Below the pieces are notes generated by a model. It was not told where the DNA came from. It did no database searches and saw only the letters and a program-made list of their open reading frames with translations. 6,425 bases of DNA from Pseudomonadota bacterium (GTDB lineage Bacteria; Bdellovibrionota; Bacteriovoracia; Bacteriovoracales; Bacteriovoracaceae): NCBI GenBank assembly GCA_021299675.1, contig JAJTIF010000419.1, positions 1-6,425 on the forward strand. Direction: 5' to 3'. A program made the translations under genes and the position numbers. Positions 1 to 5,060 of the stretch are shown one piece after another (the first letter of the stretch is position 1; each line of letters begins with the position of its first letter).

Positions 1-364
1 AATACTTCTGCCAAGAGTTCTGCACACGGATCAAAAGGTTTTCAAAATGGAAAGGTTTCGTGATGTAGTCATCCGCTCCAGCCTTGAGACCCTCAAGCAT
101 GTTTTCCTGAGAGGAATTCGCCGTGATCATGAAGATGGGTGAAAATCTATCACCCTCACGCAGCTTTCTGATGACATCCAGGCCATTAACACCGGGGAGA
201 TTCCAGTCCACTAAATAAATGGCCCTAAGAGGTTTAGCTTTGTCAGAGTAGAAGCTCTCAGCAGTTGTGTAGTTAAGAGTGACAAACCCACTCTTTGACA
301 AATGAGAACAGATCGCTTCTGCGATCTCAATTTCGTCCTCAATGACTATTACTACTTTTTGCAT
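1..364 (-). CDS. Response regulator receiver domain protein, 3' part cut by window edge
   Basis: I translated this frame by hand from an ATG at 364-362; 121 codons are visible and the frame runs off the left edge. The translation is a CheY-like receiver domain: acidic pair E9-D10, phospho-acceptor D53 in YLVDWNLPGVNG, the conserved Thr at T81 (MITAN) and the conserved Lys at K103 (ITKPF), all at canonical spacing. It would take a phosphoryl group from a histidine kinase and act in the cytoplasm. The receiver is essentially complete at 121 residues. Whatever follows (an OmpR-type DNA-binding domain, another output domain, or a stop) lies outside the window, so the output is unknown. An AGAGG ribosome-binding site sits 6 bases before the ATG, which supports this start. 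It is transcribed away from the accessory genes and is probably chromosomal background. Confidence 0.93.
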   Translation of the reverse strand, partial: MQKVVIVIEDEIEIAEAICSHLSKSGFVTLNYTTAESFYSDKAKPLRAIYLVDWNLPGVNGLDVIRKLREGDRFSPIFMITANSSQENMLEGLKAGADDYITKPFHFENLLIRVQNSWQKY

Positions 365-374
365 GTCTAACCTC

Positions 375-409
375 TGTTGAAATCATATGTCTAACGTGAG
401 AGTTCAACA
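375..409. promoter_or_regulatory. Dyad over the response-regulator promoter, possible operator
   Basis: TGTTGAA (375-381) and TTCAACA (403-409) are perfect 7-base inverted arms separated by 21 bases. One arm overlaps the proposed -35 box and the other lies at the proposed start site. A separate 9-base direct repeat, ATGTCTAAC, lies at 363-371 and 387-395. The position suggests a regulator site, possibly autoregulatory, but short arms in AT-rich DNA can occur by chance. Confidence 0.3.
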
Positions 410-410
410 A
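382..410 (-). promoter_or_regulatory. Putative sigma70-type promoter of the response-regulator gene
   Basis: On the minus strand, TTGTTG (410-405), a 17-base spacer, and TATGAT (387-382) form a promoter whose -10 box matches the consensus at five of six positions. The -35 box is weaker. Transcription would start near 375, leaving a short leader that contains the AGAGG ribosome-binding site. This is a consensus match read by eye, with no experimental support. Confidence 0.5.
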
Positions 411-423
411 GCACTCGCTTTTA

Positions 424-939
424 TTGAATAGAATATTAAGGTTAAATAAAGAAGATTTGGTGGGCGTTGTTGCCCATCGTGCGAACACCGCTCCTGGCCA
501 TGATTTTATTGAGTTTTCAGTAAAATCACAAGGGCGAATTTCGGAAGACTACTCCAAGTTATACGCTTCTGGTCTCTCATTGAACGATATATCAGAGCAG
601 ACGGGCATTGCAAGATCAACTCTAAGAGATGCCTTGATAAAACACCAAATTCCAATCCGAACCAAGAGACAAACCATCAAGGGCGAAAAACTTGGCAAAG
701 ACTTCAAGTGTGCTGGCCACCCACCGTTCGGCTACGCCTACCTTGATGGAAAGCTAATCGTTGACCCAAAAGAACAAGTAACAATCCGCAAAATCATCAA
801 GCTTCGCCAATCAGGGATGTCCCTTCGTGCCATCGCTGATGAACTCAATCACCAGAAAGTACCCACTCGCACTGGCAAGGCTTGGTATCTGAGTTTTGTA
901 AAAACCGTTCTCGACCGTAACCAAAAACCAACAAAATGA
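424..939 (+). CDS. Serine-recombinase-like DNA-binding protein lacking the catalytic domain
   Basis: The C-terminal half (about residues 95-168) resembles the 'Recombinase' DNA-binding domain of large serine recombinases: a GHPPFGYAYLDGKLIVDP stretch, then a helix-turn-helix-like IRKIIKLRQSGMSLRAIADEL and VPTRTGKAWYLSFVKTVLDRN. Before it, residues about 40-78 form a resolvase/Hin-type helix-turn-helix (SGLSLNDISEQTGIARSTLRDAL). The N-terminal resolvase domain with the nucleophilic serine is absent, so the protein probably binds DNA but cannot cut it alone. At 171 residues it is far shorter than a large serine recombinase (commonly over 400). The start is uncertain: TTG at 424 has no good ribosome-binding site, while GTG at 460 has AAAGAAG five bases upstream. 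A frame stop at 397-399 limits upstream extension. It may be a regulator, a directionality-type accessory protein or a decayed remnant. It is followed after 12 bases by a small ORF, probably in one transcript. Confidence 0.75.
   Translation: MNRILRLNKEDLVGVVAHRANTAPGHDFIEFSVKSQGRISEDYSKLYASGLSLNDISEQTGIARSTLRDALIKHQIPIRTKRQTIKGEKLGKDFKCAGHPPFGYAYLDGKLIVDPKEQVTIRKIIKLRQSGMSLRAIADELNHQKVPTRTGKAWYLSFVKTVLDRNQKPTK
458..469. repeat. Left copy of a 12-bp direct repeat of the tRNA-Val 3' end (attachment-site candidate)
   Basis: TGGTGGGCGTTG is identical, in the same orientation, to 5049-5060, which are the last 12 bases of the tRNA-Val gene including CCA. The match ends on both sides (457/5048 and 470/5061 differ). 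The site lies at the start of the recombinase-like ORF and overlaps its alternative GTG start. The first bases after it include a short dyad, TGGGC (461-465) and GCCCA (472-476). The distal copy of a tRNA 3' end is the usual scar of tRNA-targeted integration. Confidence 0.5.
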
Positions 940-951
940 TCGGAGGATCAC

Positions 952-1113
952 ATGAAATCACTTTTTACTATCGCAGGCACTTTAGCCATTCTTGCAGTTG
1001 CTTCTGGCAATCTCCCTTGGATTCTTTTCCAAGTCCGCAAGGCACAAATTCATCTCATCATAGAATCTCAGGCATCGAAATGGCCTAAAGCAATGACATT
1101 ACCAAGCAGATAG
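952..1113 (+). CDS. Small hydrophobic-N-terminus protein, 53 residues, unknown function
   Basis: This 53-residue ORF has an excellent ribosome-binding site, CGGAGG at 941-946, five bases before the ATG, the best in the window. The N-terminus (MKSLFTIAGTLAILAVASGN) is a positive residue followed by a hydrophobic stretch through about residue 28, compatible with a single membrane helix or an uncleaved signal anchor. A basic, amphipathic tail follows (VRKAQIHLIIES, then QASKWPKAMTLPSR). The gene starts 12 bases after the recombinase-like gene stops, so the two are probably cotranscribed. I do not recognise the family. The strong translation signal, the sensible signal-like N-terminus and the tight spacing argue that it is real. 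It could be a small membrane peptide of the mobile element or a type I toxin-like peptide; neither is shown. Confidence 0.65.
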   Translation: MKSLFTIAGTLAILAVASGNLPWILFQVRKAQIHLIIESQASKWPKAMTLPSR

Positions 1114-1160
1114 ATTTTTAAATTGAAAATGAAAAAAATAAAGTTAGTACTTCCAATTCC

Positions 1161-1189
1161 TTGATGGCCCGAAAAACATACCGTAGAAT
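1161..1189 (+). promoter_or_regulatory. Putative promoter giving a near-leaderless transglycosylase mRNA
   Basis: TTGATG (1161-1166), a 17-base spacer and TAGAAT (1184-1189) form a good sigma70-type promoter. The ATG of the next gene begins 6 bases after the -10 box, which is where transcription would normally start. No Shine-Dalgarno sequence lies before that ATG. The message would therefore be leaderless or almost so. Confidence 0.55.
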
Positions 1190-1194
1190 AAATC

Positions 1195-2208
1195 ATGCCA
1201 AGCAAGGATGAAAAAAATCAAATTACGAAGCTATTGGAATCAATCTTTTCAAAAGATGATAATATTAGCTTTTATTTTTTGAAGAAAAGCAAAGTTACAG
1301 TTGAATTTGAAAATAAAATCCCATTCAAAACGAAAAAGAAGAGCAGCGCTGAAAAAGTAAAAACTATTGAAAAGAAGTTTCAAAAAGAATCAGGAGTAAA
1401 CTGGGAATTCATCCAATGGAGTCAATTCATCGGCAAGATCATTCCTGAATCCAAAGTTTATAAAATTCCTTTTTTTGATTCCCAAAACATTGAAGTAAAA
1501 AATCCATGGCGAGTCTGTCCCATTGGTGAGCACTGGGTAAGAAGACACCCGAAGCATCTTAATTCCGGCAAAGTCACTGATCATGATGGACATTGCCGAA
1601 AGAATCCATCCAAGAAAGATTTACTTAAGGGAGATGAGATGGACCTTATCTCCGCATCCGAATTGTTTTTAAATCCTAAAGTTAAAGTTTCTAATATTTC
1701 TCTGCAAATTAAAATGGTCACCATCAAAGACCAAAATCAATATGATGAACTAATCTCTGGCTGGACGGCTTACTGGAATAGCATTTTTAATCTTCCTAAT
1801 CCCCTCCACCCCAATCATGTTAAAGCATTACTTGCAACAGAATCTAAGTTTATAAAAACTGCGATTGGACAAAACAAAAATCCCAAGATTGGCCCGGCAA
1901 GAGGGTTAATGCAAATTACAGAGGCAACAGCTCGAAGGATGAGGGATGGCAAAGAGAAAGATTATCGTGATCAATTCTTAGAGCTTAGTTATGAAGAGCT
2001 CTGGGAACCAAATAAAAACATTTGTGCAGGGATAAGACAGATTTTCAGAAAGAGAGAAACGGCAAAAGCAGTCTTAAAAAGGGAACCGACATGGTTTGAA
2101 GTGATGATGGATTACAAGGGTTGGTCAAAAGGAAAATCTAAACATGCGAATACCGCTAAAGAAGAGCTTAAAAAGTATTTTTTACTTATGGGGATGCAAA
2201 TAAAATGA
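1195..2208 (+). CDS. Lytic transglycosylase (SLT-domain) protein without a signal peptide, candidate effector
   Basis: Residues about 200-315 look like a family 1 SLT/lysozyme-like transglycosylase domain, which cleaves the MurNAc-GlcNAc bond of peptidoglycan. The catalytic glutamate is probably E216 (ALLATESKF); the second motif is ARGLMQIT (235-242); the third is EPNKNICAGIRQI (271-283). The usual AYN motif appears altered to DYKGW (306-310). No Sec signal peptide or membrane helix is visible, which is odd for an enzyme whose substrate is outside the cytoplasm. Residues 1-100 are lysine-rich and unrecognised. Residues 105-141 hold a dense Cys/His cluster (C108, H113, H118, H121, H130, H133, C134) that could bind zinc. 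The stop overlaps the next gene's start (ATGA), so the two are translationally coupled. It could be an effector delivered by a secretion system or released on lysis, or a phage-type lysozyme. The fold assignment is fairly secure; the delivery role is inference. Confidence 0.82.
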   Translation: MPSKDEKNQITKLLESIFSKDDNISFYFLKKSKVTVEFENKIPFKTKKKSSAEKVKTIEKKFQKESGVNWEFIQWSQFIGKIIPESKVYKIPFFDSQNIEVKNPWRVCPIGEHWVRRHPKHLNSGKVTDHDGHCRKNPSKKDLLKGDEMDLISASELFLNPKVKVSNISLQIKMVTIKDQNQYDELISGWTAYWNSIFNLPNPLHPNHVKALLATESKFIKTAIGQNKNPKIGPARGLMQITEATARRMRDGKEKDYRDQFLELSYEELWEPNKNICAGIRQIFRKRETAKAVLKREPTWFEVMMDYKGWSKGKSKHANTAKEELKKYFLLMGMQIK

Positions 2209-2990
2209 AAATTCTATTTTATCTAAGTTTATTTTTGTTCACCTTCTCAGCTTTCTCTTGTGATGTAGACCTTTGCACAAGGACCTCAGGAGCCTATAAG
2301 GCATTTATCAAAACTTATCGCGACAAAGAAGGCTATTTTGAAAATCGAACTTTCTTTATTAAGCAAAATGGGAAAATTATTTTTTCTGAAGTCTCATTTG
2401 ATCAATACGCTTTTGGGGATGCTACGGAAGACCACAAAAAATATTTGATCAAAGATTTAAATAATAATGGGATACCTGATCTAGTGACAACGACCTACAC
2501 AGGGGGCAGTCGATGTTGTTACATTTTAAATATTTATGAACTCGGCCCTGTCTTAACTAGAATTTTCTCCATTGAAACAAATCATCACGGATATGAAATC
2601 CAGGACATTAATCATGATGGCTTTTTTGAAATACTATATAGAGATCCAGTTTTAGGATGTGAAGGAAGTGAACTCTACCATTGTCCGACGAGTGCTTCAG
2701 GACTTGTCATTTTTGAATGGACAAAAAATGGATATAAAATCTCAAGCCGTTTGATGAAAAAAAATCCGCTTAGAGATTATGCTTCTGCTATTTATAATAA
2801 TGGTATGTTTGATGTAAATTTTATTCAGTATATGGCAGATATGAGCTATTCAGGAAATATAGACTTAGCATTCAAAAAAGTTGAAGCCATTTGGCCTAAA
2901 AACCATGCTAGTTTTTTAGAATTTAAAAAGAAGTTTATTTCAATTTTAAACTCAGGCTCATATTGGAATGAATTTCAATCGTCAATTTGA
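2205..2990 (+). CDS. Secreted calcium-loop (FG-GAP/VCBS-like) protein, candidate immunity partner of the transglycosylase
   Basis: The N-terminus (MKILFYLSLFLFTFSAFSC) is a clear Sec signal peptide. C19 might be lipidated, but AFSC is a poor lipobox, so periplasmic release after S18 is equally possible. Two integrin/EF-hand-like calcium loops follow: DLNNNGIPDLV (84-94) and DINHDGFFEIL (134-144). Between them is TGGSRCC (99-105), similar to the SGGAHCC-type motif I recall from periplasmic beta-rich proteins. The six cysteines after the hydrophobic core (19, 24, 104, 105, 152, 160) suggest disulfides and an oxidising compartment. The ATG overlaps the transglycosylase stop by four bases. The known precedent is the Xanthomonas effector XAC2609 and its periplasmic calcium-binding inhibitor XAC2610. 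By analogy this protein may protect the producer's wall from the upstream enzyme. I see no clear sequence homology to XAC2610, so this role is inferred from context and motifs. Confidence 0.8.
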   Translation: MKILFYLSLFLFTFSAFSCDVDLCTRTSGAYKAFIKTYRDKEGYFENRTFFIKQNGKIIFSEVSFDQYAFGDATEDHKKYLIKDLNNNGIPDLVTTTYTGGSRCCYILNIYELGPVLTRIFSIETNHHGYEIQDINHDGFFEILYRDPVLGCEGSELYHCPTSASGLVIFEWTKNGYKISSRLMKKNPLRDYASAIYNNGMFDVNFIQYMADMSYSGNIDLAFKKVEAIWPKNHASFLEFKKKFISILNSGSYWNEFQSSI

Positions 2991-3002
2991 CACATGTATG
3001 CT
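2987..3002 (+). promoter_or_regulatory. Candidate promoter elements before the BRO/DinD-like gene
   Basis: A perfect -35 hexamer, TTGACA, lies at 2987-2992 and spans the stop codon of the preceding gene, but no good -10 box sits 16-18 bases downstream of it. An alternative is TATGCT at 2997-3002 as the -10 box with TTCAAT (2974-2979) 17 bases upstream. Either way the gene has no Shine-Dalgarno sequence, so a short or absent leader is likely. No LexA-type palindrome was seen here. Confidence 0.25.
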
Positions 3003-3018
3003 TAAATAAAACCCTTAT

Positions 3019-3864
3019 ATGAGTGAAAATAAAATTCTCGCCTTTGAAAATAAATTTATCAGACGCACTTGGCATAATGGAGAGTGGTGGTTTTCTGTTG
3101 TCGATATTGTAAGTGCACTTACTGATAGTAAGGATGCGGGGGCCTACTGGAGAAAGCTAAAACAACGCCTTATTGAGGAAGGCAGTCAGGTCGTGACATT
3201 TTGTCACGGACTGAAATTAGAGGCTACCGATGGAAAAGCCTATAAAACTGACTGTGCCACAGCTCAAGGAATTTTTCGCATAATTCAATCAATCCCTTCC
3301 CCAAAAGCTGAACCATTTAAACAATGGCTCGCTAAAGTTGGACATGAAAGAGTACAAGAAATGGCTGATCCTGCACTCTCTTTAGATCGTGCGAGGGAGC
3401 TATGGAAGAAGCACGGTCGCAGTGAAAAATGGATTCAGCAACGGATGACGGGCCAGGAAACCAGAAATAAACTGACCGACTACTGGAAAAATCACGAAAT
3501 CACTGAAGCCGAAGAATTTGCCCTACTCACAAACCTGATTCACCAAGAGTGGGCAGACGTTTCAGTTCAAGAACATAAAAAAATTAAAGGGATAAAGAAT
3601 CAAAATTTACGAGATCACATGAGTGAAGCAGAACTTATTTTCACCGCTCTCGCAGAACTTTCAACAAGACAGATCGCCGAATCCGAAAACGCTACTGGTC
3701 TTGAAGAAAACAAAAAAGCCTCAAAGGTCGGTGGAAAAATTGCTAAGAGTGCTCGGCTAGAGCTCGAATCAAAAACCGGAAAGAAGGTTGTCACTTCAGA
3801 AAATTATCTTCCGCCAGCAAGAACAAAACAAATTGAGACCAAGAAAAAGAAGAAAAAATCTTAA
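3019..3864 (+). CDS. BRO-N domain protein of the DinD (DNA-damage-inducible protein D) type
   Basis: Residues about 5-105 form a BRO N-terminal domain (KFIRRTWHNGEWWFSVVDIV, then AYWRKLKQRL and a QGIFRIIQSIPSPKAEPFKQWL close), a DNA-binding module common in phage antirepressors. The remainder matches the DinD layout as I remember it: VGHERVQEMADPALSLDRAREL, WIQQRMTGQETRNKLTDYW, LRDHMSEAELIFTALAE, and a GLEENKKASKVGGKIAKSAR to TGKKVV close. The length of 281 is near that of E. coli DinD, which is SOS-induced and reported to act on RecA filaments. The tail ends in six consecutive lysines plus serine, which may be a DNA/RNA-binding extension. No ribosome-binding site precedes the ATG. The stop overlaps the convergent membrane-protein gene by four bases (TTAA). 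Given the absence of a visible LexA box, SOS control is not shown; a phage/island antirepressor role is the alternative. Confidence 0.85.
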   Translation: MSENKILAFENKFIRRTWHNGEWWFSVVDIVSALTDSKDAGAYWRKLKQRLIEEGSQVVTFCHGLKLEATDGKAYKTDCATAQGIFRIIQSIPSPKAEPFKQWLAKVGHERVQEMADPALSLDRARELWKKHGRSEKWIQQRMTGQETRNKLTDYWKNHEITEAEEFALLTNLIHQEWADVSVQEHKKIKGIKNQNLRDHMSEAELIFTALAELSTRQIAESENATGLEENKKASKVGGKIAKSARLELESKTGKKVVTSENYLPPARTKQIETKKKKKKS

Positions 3865-4451
3865 GTAACTTTCAACTCCCGCCTTACTCTGAAGCGAAAC
3901 GATGCTACTTGCCAAACAAGTACCAACAACAAAATGGCTGACTTCGAGAGCGGAATATCACGATGCTCGTAAATTACCTTTCCATCTTCAGAAACGGTTT
4001 TAGGCTCATCTGTAGGTGAGAACTTCAAACCAAGTGTAAGCGAACTCTTTTTACCATCTACCGCTTGATCTGGATTTCTAGCGATATTGACCTGCATGGA
4101 AGAGAGGAAGAATAAAAAAATCAAAAAAGACGTGGTTGAAACAAAAGACCTTCTTGCAGCATGACCGGTAATGATTTCTTCTCGTTCATCTCTTTCTTTA
4201 ATTCCTGCCAAACGCTTAATCGTTAGTTCTTGAGTGTCTTTTCTAAAAACTAACAGAACCATAAATATAAAGAGGCATAAGAACCAGATAATTAACCCCC
4301 AACTCATCACTTCCCACAACGCTGTCAAAAGAAATGAATTCATCGCTCGGATTTCAGTATCTGACTGGAAATAGTCCCAAACAGTTGTTGCAACAACGTT
4401 GGGAAATACCCAAACCAAATATTTTTGAATCCAAAGATTTAATTTTTCCAT
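3861..4451 (-). CDS. Integral membrane protein paired with an XRE regulator
   Basis: The protein has strong hydrophobic segments at about residues 40-69, 103-121 and 168-185, and a possible amphipathic or membrane segment at 8-24. A charged cytoplasmic-looking stretch, with IKERDEREEIITGHAARR, lies between the first two. The DERE-then-small-residue pattern before a helix recalls small bacterial membrane proteins of the DUF2178 kind that are encoded beside XRE regulators; I hold that family link weakly. I chose ATG at 4451, which has GAGG (4461-4458) six bases upstream. An alternative GTG at 4463-4461 overlaps the regulator's TGA and would add four residues. The gene follows the regulator directly, so they form one operon on the minus strand. 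Its 3' end overlaps the DinD-like gene's stop. The function is unknown; such pairs are often stress-responsive or autoregulated. Confidence 0.75.
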   Translation of the reverse strand: MEKLNLWIQKYLVWVFPNVVATTVWDYFQSDTEIRAMNSFLLTALWEVMSWGLIIWFLCLFIFMVLLVFRKDTQELTIKRLAGIKERDEREEIITGHAARRSFVSTTSFLIFLFFLSSMQVNIARNPDQAVDGKKSSLTLGLKFSPTDEPKTVSEDGKVIYEHRDIPLSKSAILLLVLVWQVASFRFRVRRELKVT

Positions 4452-4459
4452 TTTTATCC

Positions 4460-4684
4460 TCACTTTGATTTCACCCGAAAAAGGTCATCAATTTTTTTGT
4501 TAAAGAACTTCGACAAGCGAAACGCCAATTCTAGCGAAGGATTGTAATCTCCACTTTCAAGCGCAACTCCTGTCGCCCTTGTTACTCCAACCGCTTCAGC
4601 TAACTCCTGCTGAGTTAAACCTTTGCCTGTGCGAAGCTCTTGAATGTTGTTTTCAATTTTCACTGTCGATGAAATTCTTGTCAT
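4460..4684 (-). CDS. XRE-family (Cro/CI-like) transcriptional regulator
   Basis: The 74-residue product is almost entirely a Cro/CI helix-turn-helix: NNIQELRTGKGLTQQELAEAVGV, then the recognition segment TRATGVALESGDYNPS, and LELAFRLSKFFNKKIDDLF. This is the compact YozG-like class usually encoded with a membrane protein. The recognition helix differs from the usual RQTIIALE, reading RATGVALE, so the operator may be unusual. The start is uncertain. ATG 4684 abuts the big inverted repeat and has no ribosome-binding site. GTG 4663 gives VKIENNIQELR, which aligns with the typical family start MKIENRIRELR, but also lacks a ribosome-binding site. It overlaps the next gene in the GTGA manner. It probably represses its own promoter and the divergent 80-residue gene through the adjacent repeat. 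Confidence 0.9.
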   Translation of the reverse strand: MTRISSTVKIENNIQELRTGKGLTQQELAEAVGVTRATGVALESGDYNPSLELAFRLSKFFNKKIDDLFRVKSK

Positions 4685-4686
4685 GA

Positions 4687-4732
4687 ATGTAAAATAAACT
4701 ATACATTTTTTAATGTATAGTTTATTTTACAT
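4687..4732. repeat. Perfect 21-bp inverted repeat (4-base spacer) between divergent genes, likely operator
   Basis: The left arm (4687-4707) and right arm (4712-4732) are exact reverse complements over 21 bases, separated by TTTT. Each arm begins with ATGTAAAATAAAC and contains a TGTA...TACA pair. TATAGT on the minus strand (4703-4698) and on the plus strand (4716-4721) could each serve as a -10 box, giving mirrored divergent promoters. The position between the XRE gene and the divergent 80-residue gene makes it the natural operator. It has no U-tract and is AT-rich, so it is not a good terminator. Confidence 0.8.
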
Positions 4733-4765
4733 GAAACAGAAATTTAAACCATGAAGGGTTGAAAT

Positions 4766-5008
4766 ATGAAAAATAAAAGACCAAAGAAAGAAATCAAAAT
4801 TGAATTCATTCCCGTTTACATTCCAGACGCAGAATTTCAGGAGAAAAAAGCAGAGATACAAAACCTAATTGCAAGAATGGTGGTAAGCGTACACAAGAAA
4901 GAACTTCTCAAACAAACAGAGAGTACAGGTGTTCGATCTCCTCATGCTGAGAACGATAAAGCAGTGCAAAAGCCACTTTCGAGAAAAATAAAATCTAATA
5001 ATTTCTAG
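4766..5008 (+). CDS. Small basic protein of 80 residues, unknown function
   Basis: The start is well supported by GAAGGG (4753-4758) seven bases before the ATG. The N-terminus is lysine-rich (MKNKRPKKEIKIEFIPVYIP) and the centre is probably a helix (AEIQNLIARMVVSVHKKELL). The C-terminal 30 residues look disordered and basic. No signal peptide or membrane segment is visible. I do not recognise it securely. The IKIEFIPV strand followed by a helix vaguely recalls small accessory proteins encoded next to serine recombinases; that is a weak impression. The gene stands divergent to the XRE regulator across the inverted repeat, so it is probably under that regulator. It ends about 40 bases before the tRNA's 3' end, next to the presumed element boundary, where integration-related genes often sit. 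Confidence 0.6.
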   Translation: MKNKRPKKEIKIEFIPVYIPDAEFQEKKAEIQNLIARMVVSVHKKELLKQTESTGVRSPHAENDKAVQKPLSRKIKSNNF

Positions 5009-5048
5009 AGGTTGAGAGACACTTGCTGAGGGTGTTCGGATGGAAATA

Positions 5049-5060
5049 TGGTGGGCGTTG
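5049..5060. repeat. Right copy of the 12-bp direct repeat inside the tRNA-Val 3' end (attachment-site candidate)
   Basis: The 12 bases TGGTGGGCGTTG are the complement of the tRNA's CCA, discriminator base, acceptor 3' strand and first T-stem base. They match 458-469 exactly and in the same orientation. The intact tRNA at this end and the partial copy at the other end define a span of about 4.6 kb. Confidence 0.5.

Noticed and set aside
1390..1593. Minus-strand open frame inside the transglycosylase gene
   Set aside because: It lies wholly inside a well-supported gene, has no ribosome-binding site or recognisable domain, and is explained as a shadow frame.
4687..4732. The inverted repeat as a transcription terminator
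   Set aside because: It is nearly all A/T, has no GC-rich stem or trailing U-tract, and lies upstream of both divergent starts, where an operator fits better.
4731..4754. Seven-codon frame MKQKFKP before the 80-residue gene
   Set aside because: Its ATG falls inside the inverted repeat and has no ribosome-binding site. It is mentioned only as a possible leader and is not listed as a gene.
5015..5036. Weak hairpin between the 80-residue gene and the tRNA as a terminator
   Set aside because: The stem ACAC/GTGT needs G-U pairs to extend, has a large loop, and no U-tract follows on either strand.
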